This document shows positions 1 to 8,866 of a DNA stretch of 64,000 nucleotides, in pieces. The DNA is from Berkiella sp050247135. Its GTDB lineage: Bacteria > Pseudomonadota > Gammaproteobacteria > Berkiellales > Berkiellaceae. The position numbers were made by a program, and so were the translations under genes. Location: NCBI GenBank assembly GCA_050247135.1, contig JBFWUT010000011.1, positions 15,114 to 79,113 of the forward strand, read 5' to 3'. The notes beneath the pieces are model-generated. The model ran no database searches. It was not told where the DNA came from and saw only the letters and a list, made by a program, of their open reading frames with translations. Positions within the stretch are counted from its first letter, which is position 1. Each line of letters begins with the position of its first letter.

Positions 1-1
1 C

Positions 2-2632
2 GATAAATCTCAAGATAGCTCAGTTAAACTGGGTGATGCGCCCCCTAACCCTATTGAAAAAACCGAAAAAGAACTTGCTGACTTAAATAAAGAGAAAGCT
101 CAAGTCGACAAAGATATTGCAAAAAGCAAAGAATCCTTGGCGGGTATGGATGCTGGCCCAGAGAAAGATAAGCTCCAAAAAGAACAAGATGCGCTCAAAG
201 AACGCAGTAAAGATCTCAGAGAGAAAATCGGCAATAAAGAAAATGAATATGTTCAGCAATTGGAAGGAGAGAATCAACGTCTTGAAGAGCAAAAGCAAGA
301 TGTGATGAAACGCCCCCAAAGTGGCTCAAACTTAGCGCCCAAAAATGATCTTGTGGAAATCTCGGATGCTCAAAATGCTAACCAGGATAAAATAAATGCC
401 TTGAGAACGCAGCAAAATGCGAGACATAGGGAGGAACAAGCACAAGAGGAAAGAGAAAGGGAACAACAACGACAAGAAGAAAATGACAGATTGGCACAAC
501 AAGAAGAAAATGACAGATTGGCGCAACAACAGGCTATTGACTCTAATGCGACTCCTACGGGTGAAAATGCGCTAGATGCAGATTCACCAAGCCCTCAAGG
601 TCCATCCGATCCATCTGATGAACAATTAGAACAATCTATTGGTTCTGATGTTTCAGATGCAGCTGATAAAAAGCGTGCAGCTAGAGCGGGTGCGCCTGCT
701 GCTGAGTCAGAACCGAGCGCGGATAATGAAGGTGGGCCGAGGATTGCTGCTGCTGGCGGTGCAGGTGCTGGCGCCCTAGCAAGTGAGGATGCGCAGGCCG
801 ATGAGGCTGAATCCCGAGCGGATGAAGGCCAAGATGAAGACGAAGAAAGAACACAAGCATTAGATGCCGGTGAAGAGGGAGCGGAAGAAGAAGCTGAAGA
901 GGAAGATGTGCTAAAAGCGGAAGGACCAAAACCTGAAGAAGAGCCTGAAGCCGAGGTTGAAGAAGCCGATGCAAAAGACAAAGTGATGGAGATGGGCGCT
1001 GATGAGGAAGAAGAGCCAGAAGCCGAGGTTGAAGAAGCCGATGCAAAAGACAAAGTGATGGAGATGGGCGCTGACGAGGAAGAAGAGCCAGAAGCCGAGG
1101 CTGAAGAAGCCGATGCAAAAGACAAAGTGATGGAGATGGGCGCTGACGAGGAAGAAGAGCCAGAAGCTGAGGCTGAAGAAGCCGATGCAAAAGACAAAGT
1201 GATGGAGATGGGCGCTGGCGAGGAAGAAGAGCCAGAAGCTGAGGCTGAAGAAGCCGATGCAAAAGACAAAGTGATGGAGATGGGCGCTGGTGACGATGAC
1301 GGCCCTGATCCTAGCGCGATGATGGAACAAGGTGGTGATGACGGTCCTGATCCTAGCGCGATGATGGAACAAGGTGGCGGTGATGAACAAATGGAAATGG
1401 GATCTCCTAGCCCCGGCGGCGGCGGCGGTGGCGGTATGCCAAGTTTAGGCGGTGATGATGAAGAAAAGCCTAAAGAAAAAGCCAAAGACGATAAAGGTGA
1501 TAAAAAAGGCAAAGAAGAAGAAAAAGATGAAGCTCAGGCTGAAGAAGACCCAATGACCGAAGTGTCATCAAAAATGCTTGAGATGGTGCAAAAAGCTTTT
1601 GAATCGATTACCAACCCAAGCTCCGCAATGGGGGGGGATGAAGCTAAGAAGGGTATGGATATGGAAGGCGGTGGCGGCGGTATGGAAATGCCTGGCGGCG
1701 GTGGCGGCGACGGTATGGAAATGGGCGGCGGCGGTGGCGGTATGGAAATGCCTGGCGGCGGAGGAGGCGGCGGCAAAGACAAGAAAGAGGGCAAAGGAAA
1801 AGATGATCCCATGAGCAAGATTGGCGAAGGATTACCCAAAGAAGGCAAACAATTAGTGGGTGGTATTTGCAAAGCTGCCGGTTTTCTGGCGCAAATGGCC
1901 CAAGGCGCAGATACGGGCGGTGGCAATGATGCCAAGAAAGGTGAAGAAGCTGGCAAGCAGCTGATCAAAGTACTAGAGGAGTTTGTCAAAGCTTTTAAAG
2001 GCGGCCTCCAAGGTGGCATGGGAGGCGGTGGCGCTAAACCCGGTGGAGGTAAAGGTAAAGGTAAAGATAAAGGAGAAGGCAAAGGGCAAGAAGGCCCAGG
2101 GGGCGGTGGTGCTGGTGGTTTGGGTGCCGATGGCGGCGGCGATATGGCTGAGGGAATGGGCGGCGCTGAAATGGCAGGAGATATGGACGGCGGTATGAAC
2201 CCCATGTCGATGGCCAAAGATGCCCAAACTTTGAAGGATCCGGATGCGACCAAAGGTGAAAAAGCCGAGGTTGCGGGTAAATGGGCTGCCAGAGCAATGG
2301 GTGTACCTCCCCCGGCAGATGCGATGGTGGGTAAGGTAGTCAAAGCCGCCGTTGACAAAATGGAGGAAATGGATCCGGGTAAAAAACTCCAGCAAGTTGG
2401 TGAGGTGTTGAGTGACATGGGAGAGGCCTGCCATGAAGCCACCAAGTCGAAAGAGCCTGATCCAGGGGAAGAGGCATCCGCGCAAGCAGAGACTGCTGTT
2501 GAGCCAGTGACAAATATGAGAGAAAATACGCCAATGCCGCCAATGAAGCCTCCTTCAGGCGGTGGCATGGGGATGGACTCAGGACCTGCACCCGAGAGCA
2601 AGGGTCCAGGTGGGCCTAGTGCTCCCCGCTAG
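2..2632 (+). CDS. Acidic, Gly/Met-rich repeat protein, 5' end outside window
   Basis: The reading frame is open from base 2 with no stop before 2632, so the start lies left of the window; 876 residues are visible. The N-terminal part is a highly charged Lys/Glu/Gln-rich, predicted coiled-coil stretch. It is followed by an Ala/Glu/Asp-rich segment, about five copies of a 24-residue repeat (EEADAKDKVMEMGA core), two copies of DDGPDPSAMMEQGG, and long Gly tracts broken by MEMP/MEMG. The C-terminal third (around 600-720 visible residues) has a more ordinary composition (GEGLPKEGKQLVGGICKAAG) and may fold. No signal peptide, membrane segment or known enzyme motif is visible. It stands 113 bp upstream of another unknown gene and close to dotA/icm genes. 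I do not recognise the family; a secreted or surface-associated role is only a guess from context and composition. Confidence 0.8.
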   Translation, partial: DKSQDSSVKLGDAPPNPIEKTEKELADLNKEKAQVDKDIAKSKESLAGMDAGPEKDKLQKEQDALKERSKDLREKIGNKENEYVQQLEGENQRLEEQKQDVMKRPQSGSNLAPKNDLVEISDAQNANQDKINALRTQQNARHREEQAQEEREREQQRQEENDRLAQQEENDRLAQQQAIDSNATPTGENALDADSPSPQGPSDPSDEQLEQSIGSDVSDAADKKRAARAGAPAAESEPSADNEGGPRIAAAGGAGAGALASEDAQADEAESRADEGQDEDEERTQALDAGEEGAEEEAEEEDVLKAEGPKPEEEPEAEVEEADAKDKVMEMGADEEEEPEAEVEEADAKDKVMEMGADEEEEPEAEAEEADAKDKVMEMGADEEEEPEAEAEEADAKDKVMEMGAGEEEEPEAEAEEADAKDKVMEMGAGDDDGPDPSAMMEQGGDDGPDPSAMMEQGGGDEQMEMGSPSPGGGGGGGMPSLGGDDEEKPKEKAKDDKGDKKGKEEEKDEAQAEEDPMTEVSSKMLEMVQKAFESITNPSSAMGGDEAKKGMDMEGGGGGMEMPGGGGGDGMEMGGGGGGMEMPGGGGGGGKDKKEGKGKDDPMSKIGEGLPKEGKQLVGGICKAAGFLAQMAQGADTGGGNDAKKGEEAGKQLIKVLEEFVKAFKGGLQGGMGGGGAKPGGGKGKGKDKGEGKGQEGPGGGGAGGLGADGGGDMAEGMGGAEMAGDMDGGMNPMSMAKDAQTLKDPDATKGEKAEVAGKWAARAMGVPPPADAMVGKVVKAAVDKMEEMDPGKKLQQVGEVLSDMGEACHEATKSKEPDPGEEASAQAETAVEPVTNMRENTPMPPMKPPSGGGMGMDSGPAPESKGPGGPSAPR
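935..1288 (+). repeat. 72-bp in-frame tandem repeat, about 4.9 copies
   Basis: Units start at 1001, 1073, 1145 and 1217, with a first, slightly shorter copy at 935-1000. Each encodes 24 residues with the core EEADAKDKVMEMGA. Differences are few (GTT/GCT giving Val/Ala, GAT/GAC, GAT/GGC giving Asp/Gly), so the array is recent or homogenised. It is immediately followed by a second, 42-bp duplication encoding DDGPDPSAMMEQGG twice. Because the period is a multiple of three, gain or loss of units would keep the frame. Confidence 0.95.
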
Positions 2633-2745
2633 GAACGAACCACTACTAAATTTTGGCAACTGTCTAACTTTACATTGCCAGTCGTCTGTGGTCTAATACC
2701 TCCCATTCATCGTATACACACCGATAAGGTGATGGGAGTTTTCTT

Positions 2746-3549
2746 ATGGCGACTAAAGGTGCACGTCGTACAACGCCAGCATTTTTGCAACAACAACAGC
2801 AACAAAAAGCATTGAATGAGCTTGCCAAAGAGAACATAGCTCCGGCCCCTGCTAAACCCGTTGCATCTACACCAGATGATAACGACCCAAAGCAAAAGCA
2901 CAAAGATGAAGTAAAACGTAAAAAGAAAGCGTTAGCAGAGCGAATTCGCCAAAAAGATATGGTTATCCGTGCCATGGCACCTCAAAACAATCCAGGGGAT
3001 ACTGGGGCTATTGGTAAGGCCGAGCATTTGGCAGGCTTAACAGCCGAAGGTGTGGCGGGTGAAATGATTATGGATCTCATGATTTTTTCAGTCGAGTTAA
3101 CCTTCAACACGCCATTTTGGATCCAAGCTTATCAGTTTGATGAAGCTCTAAAGAAAGAATTGAGCTCAACTGATGGCGTGCGATTAGCCTACTTACCTGA
3201 TGATAATGGTGTTTACCCTGAAATCTATCCGGTTGATGGTCAAGGCAATGTCGATTACAAACAGCAGCCAATCCAAGATCAAAATGAAATTACGCCCTTT
3301 CATATTCGCGCCAATGGTTATGTCCCTCGCCCATCTATCACCGAATCATTGATGGTGGTATTCGATAGACATATTGAACGTATGTTAGGTTCAGGGGCAT
3401 TAACGCCAGATCAAAAGGCGCGTATGCATAATACAGTGGCGCAAATGAAGAACGATGATGATAAGAACGAAAAAGACGCTACTCAGAAAATGCAAGATGA
3501 TAGAGCAGCGCAAATGGCAGCGATGCGAGCGGTTCCTAAACCTGGTTAA
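2746..3549 (+). CDS. Hypothetical protein, 267 aa
   Basis: The ATG at 2746 has a GGGAG ribosome site at 2734-2738. Residues 1-80 are a polar, basic stretch with a poly-Gln run (residues 17-23) and a Lys/Arg-rich segment, predicted disordered or coiled. Residues 95-225 look folded, with hydrophobic and aromatic residues (MIMDLMIFSVELTF, FWIQAYQFDEAL). The C-terminus is again charged and Gln/Asp/Lys-rich. No signal peptide or transmembrane helix is visible. It follows the acidic repeat protein by 113 bp in the same direction and may share its transcript. I do not recognise a family; the location beside Dot/Icm genes makes an effector or accessory secretion protein conceivable but unproven. Confidence 0.7.
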   Translation: MATKGARRTTPAFLQQQQQQKALNELAKENIAPAPAKPVASTPDDNDPKQKHKDEVKRKKKALAERIRQKDMVIRAMAPQNNPGDTGAIGKAEHLAGLTAEGVAGEMIMDLMIFSVELTFNTPFWIQAYQFDEALKKELSSTDGVRLAYLPDDNGVYPEIYPVDGQGNVDYKQQPIQDQNEITPFHIRANGYVPRPSITESLMVVFDRHIERMLGSGALTPDQKARMHNTVAQMKNDDDKNEKDATQKMQDDRAAQMAAMRAVPKPG

Positions 3550-3594
3550 TTAGCAAGCCCACCTTCTCTGCCCTCAACATGAATTTGGCACTTC

Positions 3595-3616
3595 CCCTCT
3601 CCCTTTAGGGAGAGGG
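3595..3616. repeat. Palindrome, left flank of DUF559 cassette
   Basis: A 10-bp perfect inverted repeat (CCCTCTCCCT and its complement) with a TT centre, followed by TGCCCGTAGGGCGGGTGAGGG. The same CCTCTCCC/GGGAGAGG palindrome recurs at 3996-4016 on the other side of the endonuclease-like gene. The GTGAGGG end of the extended repeat lies a few bases before the downstream ATG and can act as its ribosome site. Confidence 0.85.
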
Positions 3617-3640
3617 TGCCCGTAGGGCGGGTGAGGGTTT

Positions 3641-3973
3641 ATGAGCTCCATGCTTGATGCATCGAGAAAACTTCGCAAAGAATCCACGTTTGCTGAACAA
3701 AAACTATGGTTTTATCTTAGAGATAAAAGGTTTTGTCATATTAGATTTAAACGGCAGTATGTGATTAAATGCTATATTGTTGATTTTATATGTTTGAAAC
3801 ACAAATTAATTATTGAGGTGGATGGCTCCCAACATTTAGATAATCGGAGATACGATGAAAATCGAACACATTTTTTGGAGGAGTTAGGTTTTTATGTAGT
3901 TAGATTTTGGAATCATGAAGTTCTTAAGAACACAAAAGATGTATTAGAAAAGATTTATCTAGCATTGGAATAG
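3641..3973 (+). CDS. DUF559 (Vsr-like) endonuclease-domain protein
   Basis: A 110-residue protein matching the small DUF559 family of the PD-(D/E)XK / very-short-patch-repair fold. Visible hallmarks are E..LW..LR near residues 19-27, FKRQY at 36-40, VDF at 47-49 and the IIEVDGSQH core at 57-65, which carries the likely metal-binding acidic residues (D48, E59, D61). The family usually has about 110-130 residues, so this looks full length. The gene is AT-rich compared with its neighbours and sits between two copies of a short palindrome, which suggests a small mobile or recombinogenic cassette. Its substrate is unknown; nuclease activity is inferred from the fold family only. Confidence 0.88.
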   Translation: MSSMLDASRKLRKESTFAEQKLWFYLRDKRFCHIRFKRQYVIKCYIVDFICLKHKLIIEVDGSQHLDNRRYDENRTHFLEELGFYVVRFWNHEVLKNTKDVLEKIYLALE

Positions 3974-3995
3974 AGTAATGCCTTTCGTTGAGCCA

Positions 3996-4016
3996 CCTCT
4001 CCCTTAATGGGAGAGG
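3996..4016. repeat. Palindrome, right flank of DUF559 cassette
   Basis: CCTCTCCC and GGGAGAGG arms (8 bp, perfect) around a TTAAT loop. It is the counterpart of the palindrome at 3595-3616 and lies between the ends of the convergent DUF559 and dotA-like genes, where it may also end transcription. Confidence 0.85.
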
Positions 4017-4027
4017 GCATAAGTCGC

Positions 4028-6232
4028 TTAACCACTCGCAATATCGGTAATACCACCGCCGCCCATGGACTGTTTAGCCACTTTACTGGCAGCCCCAGCG
4101 GAGCTCTTCATTAAGCCACCACCAATTTCGGCACCTTTTTCCACAGAGCCTTTCGCTTCGCCCAATTGTTTTTCAATGTTGGATCCAGAGGACTCAGCTT
4201 GGCCACCTATCCAACGGGTGATTTTATCTGGTAATACATGAACCAAGCTAAAGCATTCATGGATAACACCAATACACAATCCACCATAGAGACATAACAA
4301 GGCAATACAGCCAAAGATCCCGATATTACCGGTAGCGGCTTGCACTGTTGCCGTGAACCCAAAATTCACCATGGTAATGGCCACTGAGGCCAATTTAACC
4401 GCAACAATAAAACCGATAACCATTAAGCTAGGGCGTAGGAATACATTGGTAATCAGCATCACAGAGGCCGAAGCTTTACCAAGATTTTCCTGAGCGGGGC
4501 TGACAAGACCCAGCGCAACAATGGGTGCTGCTGCCATAGTTTCGATGACCAGCAAGAACCAACCTAGGGCAGTAAAGGTGAATACGAGATAAGGTACCAT
4601 AGGTAAATAAATACCAATCGCTGCACCTGCTCCCCATAACAGGCCAATGATGAGCGTCAATATAGGAACAAGGACAGTTACAATAGCGCCAAGTGCCCAA
4701 CACAGAGGGTTTATACCTGACATAATGCATCCTAAGATTAACATTAAGAAAGCGGCAAGGATGATCCCAAACCAAATATTTTCGCAAGTCGTCATGATGC
4801 TAGAGCCCATATTTCTCATTGCAGAGACAGGATCAGTAAAATCAGGATCACCAATTTGGGGATAAGTACCATCAGGTCGTTGCGCACCGCGGGTCAATGT
4901 ATTCATCAAATCGACGGTAGCGCCTTGTACCGCATCAGCGATAATGTCATACAATGGCCCTGCGTTACTATCTACAGAGGAGCGCTGCATTCTAAGTTGT
5001 AAATTAGGGAGAGATGAGGCAACAGTTGCGGTACCGCCACCTGCACCACTAGGCAATAGCTTGGTGGCGGCTAACATATTAGCACTAATTGCCGACTCAC
5101 ATTCAGAGGCAAGACTTACCCCAGTCTTATTTGCGTTTCCAGTAGGGAATTCCCATTCCGGGCTATTGCGAATTTTAATCAAATCAAAGTAATAACTACC
5201 GGCAAATATCCAACCATTCTTTTTAGCATCAGCGACTTCTGCACTACTGGGTGGAACAACCACAATCGCTCTTAAGGAATCATCAATTGCACCAGCAGCT
5301 GCATCTGCAGCATCGGAAAGTGCAGCAGCGGAAGGAGTGGCGTTAGTTGCAATTTGTTCGGCAACATATTGGAATTTATTGGCAGCATTGATAATACCCG
5401 TCGCATTTTTAGCCAAGTAATCGCTGGTACTGGCAAATGCTAGCGTACCTCCAGCAGAGCTCATGGTGCCACAACTGAATACTGAGCCCGTATTTTCTAC
5501 GGCACCAGCAAATTTAACATTTAAATTTCCTGAGGGGAGAAATTCAGAAACGGGTTGCGGGGGCTTAGCGCCCTTGGAAGGACTGCCAACCGCAGTGACA
5601 CAAGCTGGGTTTTTTAAAATGGTTTGTACGCAAGTTTCTATCTTTAATAATTCCCGCATTGCCGTTGCTCTTTGGCCTGAAGTACCTAGGATCTTGACTT
5701 CTCCGAATACACCCGGCCCACCAAAAGCCATGTCAGTTGCTACGAGCCATATTTGGTTAGCCGCTGCAATGCCATAGATTACAATTTGCATCATCATGAC
5801 TTGAATGAGGGAATAACCGGAACTGGTAGGTAACAAAAATCCCATACCGATGGCTGCGCGTAGGGGGATCCAAACCGAGGACCATTTACGGCCCATGACT
5901 TCACCTTCTTGAGCCGTATTAATAGTTGATAGAACAATGGTGTAACTAACAACGATGCTTCCTAAGCTTAAGACAGCAATATTAAAAATTCTAAACAATT
6001 CGCGGATCATGGAGTTGCCCGCTCCTTGTAACGCAGTGCCGACGTTACCAAAAACCTGTCCCAAGTAGAATATTGACCTATCCTCAGCGGGGCTGGTCCA
6101 GCTAAATTCTCTAGTTCCTGGTAATGTGCCAGGATCTGCTGCAAAAGCAAGCTCTGGCAGGACCATAAGCACAAACATACTGGTGAGCCACATGAACTCA
6201 AAATTGAATAAAAATAGGTTGCGTTTTATCAT
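4028..6232 (-). CDS. dotA: DotA/TraY-family inner-membrane protein, second copy
   Basis: DotA is a polytopic inner-membrane component of the Dot/Icm type IVB secretion system. This 734-residue copy has a signal-like N-terminus ending LPELAFA, two hydrophobic segments (around 75-100 and 115-165), a large probably periplasmic domain (about 170-495) and a C-terminal cluster of membrane segments (about 495-690). It shares with its neighbour the blocks YLVFTFTALGWF, FLRPSLM.IGFI and a RWIGG stretch, plus the C-terminal tail motif GGGLMKSS. It begins 16 bp after the other DotA copy and is probably in one operon with icmV and that copy. It is much shorter than the Legionella pneumophila DotA of about 1,048 residues, mainly in the periplasmic part. 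Family assignment is firm; which copy is functionally orthologous is not decidable here. Confidence 0.9.
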   Translation of the reverse strand: MIKRNLFLFNFEFMWLTSMFVLMVLPELAFAADPGTLPGTREFSWTSPAEDRSIFYLGQVFGNVGTALQGAGNSMIRELFRIFNIAVLSLGSIVVSYTIVLSTINTAQEGEVMGRKWSSVWIPLRAAIGMGFLLPTSSGYSLIQVMMMQIVIYGIAAANQIWLVATDMAFGGPGVFGEVKILGTSGQRATAMRELLKIETCVQTILKNPACVTAVGSPSKGAKPPQPVSEFLPSGNLNVKFAGAVENTGSVFSCGTMSSAGGTLAFASTSDYLAKNATGIINAANKFQYVAEQIATNATPSAAALSDAADAAAGAIDDSLRAIVVVPPSSAEVADAKKNGWIFAGSYYFDLIKIRNSPEWEFPTGNANKTGVSLASECESAISANMLAATKLLPSGAGGGTATVASSLPNLQLRMQRSSVDSNAGPLYDIIADAVQGATVDLMNTLTRGAQRPDGTYPQIGDPDFTDPVSAMRNMGSSIMTTCENIWFGIILAAFLMLILGCIMSGINPLCWALGAIVTVLVPILTLIIGLLWGAGAAIGIYLPMVPYLVFTFTALGWFLLVIETMAAAPIVALGLVSPAQENLGKASASVMLITNVFLRPSLMVIGFIVAVKLASVAITMVNFGFTATVQAATGNIGIFGCIALLCLYGGLCIGVIHECFSLVHVLPDKITRWIGGQAESSGSNIEKQLGEAKGSVEKGAEIGGGLMKSSAGAASKVAKQSMGGGGITDIASG

Positions 6233-6248
6233 AAAAATATCCTAAGCA

Positions 6249-8342
6249 TTACTTCTTAAATGCTTTTAAGCTGCTCTTCATTAAACCACCGCCAATACCA
6301 GCACCTTTTTGTACGCTGCCTTTGAGTTCTTGCACTTTCTTCATGGGATCATCACCAGAGCTATCGCCACCAATCCAACGCATCACTTTATTGGGCACTA
6401 AATAAATTAATGAAAAGGCTTCATGCACCATACCTAATGCAATACCGGCGTAAAGCAGTAAAACTGCAATTAACCCAAAAATCCCGATACCGCTGGAACC
6501 GCCTGTTGCGGCTAACATGGTTGACCAAAATCCGGCGTTAAGCATACCTATTGCCACAATAAGGAGTTGGATTGCCATGATGAATCCTAAAATCATCAGA
6601 GCCGGTCGCAAAAAGATCCCTAGCAAGATGGCAATCGCATAACCCGCTTTACCAATTTCGTCCTCGGAAGGGACAATGAGAGTGAGGGCGATTAAAGGTG
6701 CCGCGAGCATGGCTTCAATGACCATGATAAACCAAGATAAGGCGCTAAAGGTAAAGACAAGATAAGGGATCATCGGGATATATAAGCCCAATGTTAAACC
6801 GGCCACCCATAGTAATGAAATCATGAGCACAGCGATCGGCATAATAATCGTCAAGAGGAAATTGAAAGCATGCCCTAAAGGCTGTAAGCAACTCATCGGT
6901 GTCGAGACGAGCCATAATGCAAAAGCCAATCCCAATGCAGCAAAGAACACATTCTCAGTAGACGTGGTTAAATTACTGCCAAAAGCCGTTAAACTTACTA
7001 AAGGATCGTTTTGGAATTTGGTTTTCTCTGCTGGTGTTGCATCAGGATCAGCAGCGCCGCTCATTTGCCTCATGAGATCTTGAGTAATATCTTCAAATAA
7101 GCTGCCGAAAATAGCGGCAAAGATGGATCCTCCTTCGTCACCCATGTTACGAGGATTGAGTATAATCGTTGTGCCTGCTCGTGCATACGTTGGCACAGTA
7201 ACAATTGTTTGAGAAGCTTTGGTAAAATAAGTATCCGCATTGGTAGCGACATTTGTAATTACCGAGGCTTGAGTGGGGCCCAACTTTGTAACAGGTCCTG
7301 TATTGAATGCCCCGATTTTTAGGTTAACCTGGACTTGACTATTTTTGCCATTTTGGGTTAATTGATAGTAATAGCTTCCGGCTAAAATCCAACCATTTTT
7401 TTCTGCATCACTATTTAGAACCCTTAAACCGTCATAATGTATATCAGAAGTTGATTTTGCTGCGGCAGATAACGTTCTGGCTGCATCTACGAGGGTGCCG
7501 GCATATCTACTATAATTAGGGCTGTCCATTAAGACTTCAATAGCAGCAGATCCTAATCCGTCGGCTGCATCATTAACTGCTTGGGCAAAAATATTTCTGA
7601 CTGCTGTTACTTTAGCAGTCGTTGCAGTCCCTTCTACAAAGGTGTCAGCTGATGTGAGATCGATGTACCCGCATATGGGCTCTTCATCCACATCTTGGCG
7701 ACCCCAGCTAATTCTGTTCTTTAGTCTATCGTGAAAACGCACAAGGACTTCTCTATCAAGACCTTCATAGATACCTGCGTTTCCATTAAGAGCTCTTATA
7801 CAGGCTTCAGATTTTAGGATGTTACGCACTGTTTCATAAGCATTAGTGAGATCGTTTTTGCGTGTATCGTCGTGAATGTTACCATCGGTTTGGTTGGCTC
7901 GTATCACCATAGTCCACATTGAATTAGCTGCACCGATCCCTTGCACAATGAACCACATTACGATGATCTGCATGTAATTGTAACCGGCGCTTTGGGGGAG
8001 TAGCAGTAAAATCCCCACACCGGCTCGCAATGGAACTAAAATGGGGTGCCAGTCTTTGCCTAAAAATTGACCTTCATGAGCGGTGTTGATGGCACCCATG
8101 GCGGCGGTATAACCAATGATAACAACACCAAGACCAAAGACTACCTGGTTGAATATATAAACCATGTTGCCAAAGAGGGGATTGCTGCCTTGGACTGGGG
8201 TATTTGCGATATTGCCAAAAATCATTCCGAGCCACTCTACGGACTTATCGCCAGGCTGAACCTCGAAAACACCAGCAGCTAATGCTAGAGCAGGGCACCC
8301 TAGAAGCAATAATAATAGAAAGCTTCTACTGACTACATTCAT
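6249..8342 (-). CDS. dotA: DotA/TraY-family inner-membrane protein, first copy
   Basis: A 697-residue DotA homologue directly downstream of icmV, overlapping it by 4 bp (ATGA), which is the icmV-dotA order known from Legionella. A cleavable signal peptide is visible (hydrophobic run ending ALALAA). Membrane segments lie near 60-85 and 105-150, then a non-membrane domain to about 465, then a C-terminal membrane cluster with YLVFTFSALSWF and FLRPALMILGFI. The C-terminal cytoplasmic tail has GGGLMKSS, as in the second copy. Position next to icmV suggests this is the ancestral-position DotA. Its role is assembly or function of the Dot/Icm channel at the inner membrane, inferred from the family. 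Confidence 0.92.
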   Translation of the reverse strand: MNVVSRSFLLLLLLGCPALALAAGVFEVQPGDKSVEWLGMIFGNIANTPVQGSNPLFGNMVYIFNQVVFGLGVVIIGYTAAMGAINTAHEGQFLGKDWHPILVPLRAGVGILLLLPQSAGYNYMQIIVMWFIVQGIGAANSMWTMVIRANQTDGNIHDDTRKNDLTNAYETVRNILKSEACIRALNGNAGIYEGLDREVLVRFHDRLKNRISWGRQDVDEEPICGYIDLTSADTFVEGTATTAKVTAVRNIFAQAVNDAADGLGSAAIEVLMDSPNYSRYAGTLVDAARTLSAAAKSTSDIHYDGLRVLNSDAEKNGWILAGSYYYQLTQNGKNSQVQVNLKIGAFNTGPVTKLGPTQASVITNVATNADTYFTKASQTIVTVPTYARAGTTIILNPRNMGDEGGSIFAAIFGSLFEDITQDLMRQMSGAADPDATPAEKTKFQNDPLVSLTAFGSNLTTSTENVFFAALGLAFALWLVSTPMSCLQPLGHAFNFLLTIIMPIAVLMISLLWVAGLTLGLYIPMIPYLVFTFSALSWFIMVIEAMLAAPLIALTLIVPSEDEIGKAGYAIAILLGIFLRPALMILGFIMAIQLLIVAIGMLNAGFWSTMLAATGGSSGIGIFGLIAVLLLYAGIALGMVHEAFSLIYLVPNKVMRWIGGDSSGDDPMKKVQELKGSVQKGAGIGGGLMKSSLKAFKK

Positions 8343-8866
8343 TCGTTTGCCTTTGATTGCGAAGATTTAGCCATTTGTTCTTTTGTTGCTTGCACAGGGA
8401 GTTGACTTTTAGCTTTGGGTCTGGATGTGATCTCTGCATTGAGCCATTCTCTAACCGAACATCCTAGTTTTCGATGCTTGATTTGAAAAAGCCAAAAATG
8501 AAAGCGAAAAGCCTGCGAAAAGGTATAGACTGACAAGCAAAAGGCAATCAGCGCAGTAACCATGCTGCTGGTAAAAGCAAGATAAAGTCCATAACTGATG
8601 ATTGCGACAGAAAGACCGAGGAAAAAATAAAAAAGCTGCGTAAACTCTTTCTGTCGTTTAACAAGATCAGCTTCGGTAAGCTCTAATCTTGCCATCGCTT
8701 CTTCAAAGGTTTCACTGTAAGTTGCTTTTTTGGGAATGACAGAATCGAGTAATATGTTTTTAAAGTTGTCGGCTGTTTCAGTGATATACTCCAAGCTTAT
8801 CCATTTGTCGACGCGGACATCGACAATGTGGCTTGCGGCTTTTTTGCTGGATTTAAAAATACCCAT
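8339..8866 (-). CDS. icmV: IcmV, Dot/Icm secretion inner-membrane protein
   Basis: A 175-residue protein with the IcmV N-terminal motif VDVRVDKWIS, the segment ARLELTEADLVKRQK and two closely spaced transmembrane helices (roughly residues 80-125), followed by a polar C-terminal tail. It is followed by dotA with a 4-bp overlap and is divergent from icmW, exactly the Legionella arrangement. The ATG at 8866 is preferred because AAAGG lies at a usable distance; a GTG/ATG pair at 8878/8875 would place the ribosome site too close. IcmV is required for Dot/Icm function in Legionella. The identification rests on motif, size and context. Confidence 0.88.
   Translation of the reverse strand: MGIFKSSKKAASHIVDVRVDKWISLEYITETADNFKNILLDSVIPKKATYSETFEEAMARLELTEADLVKRQKEFTQLFYFFLGLSVAIISYGLYLAFTSSMVTALIAFCLSVYTFSQAFRFHFWLFQIKHRKLGCSVREWLNAEITSRPKAKSQLPVQATKEQMAKSSQSKANE

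Noticed and set aside
935..1288. Regular 72-bp repeats as a possible CRISPR array
   Set aside because: Units are contiguous with no unique spacers and are in frame within a coding sequence.
595..2601. Long minus-strand open frames (305 and 355 residues) opposite the acidic repeat protein
   Set aside because: They are Pro/Ser/Leu-rich mirror images of the repeat codons, without ribosome sites or family motifs; the plus-strand frame is open throughout and explains the region.
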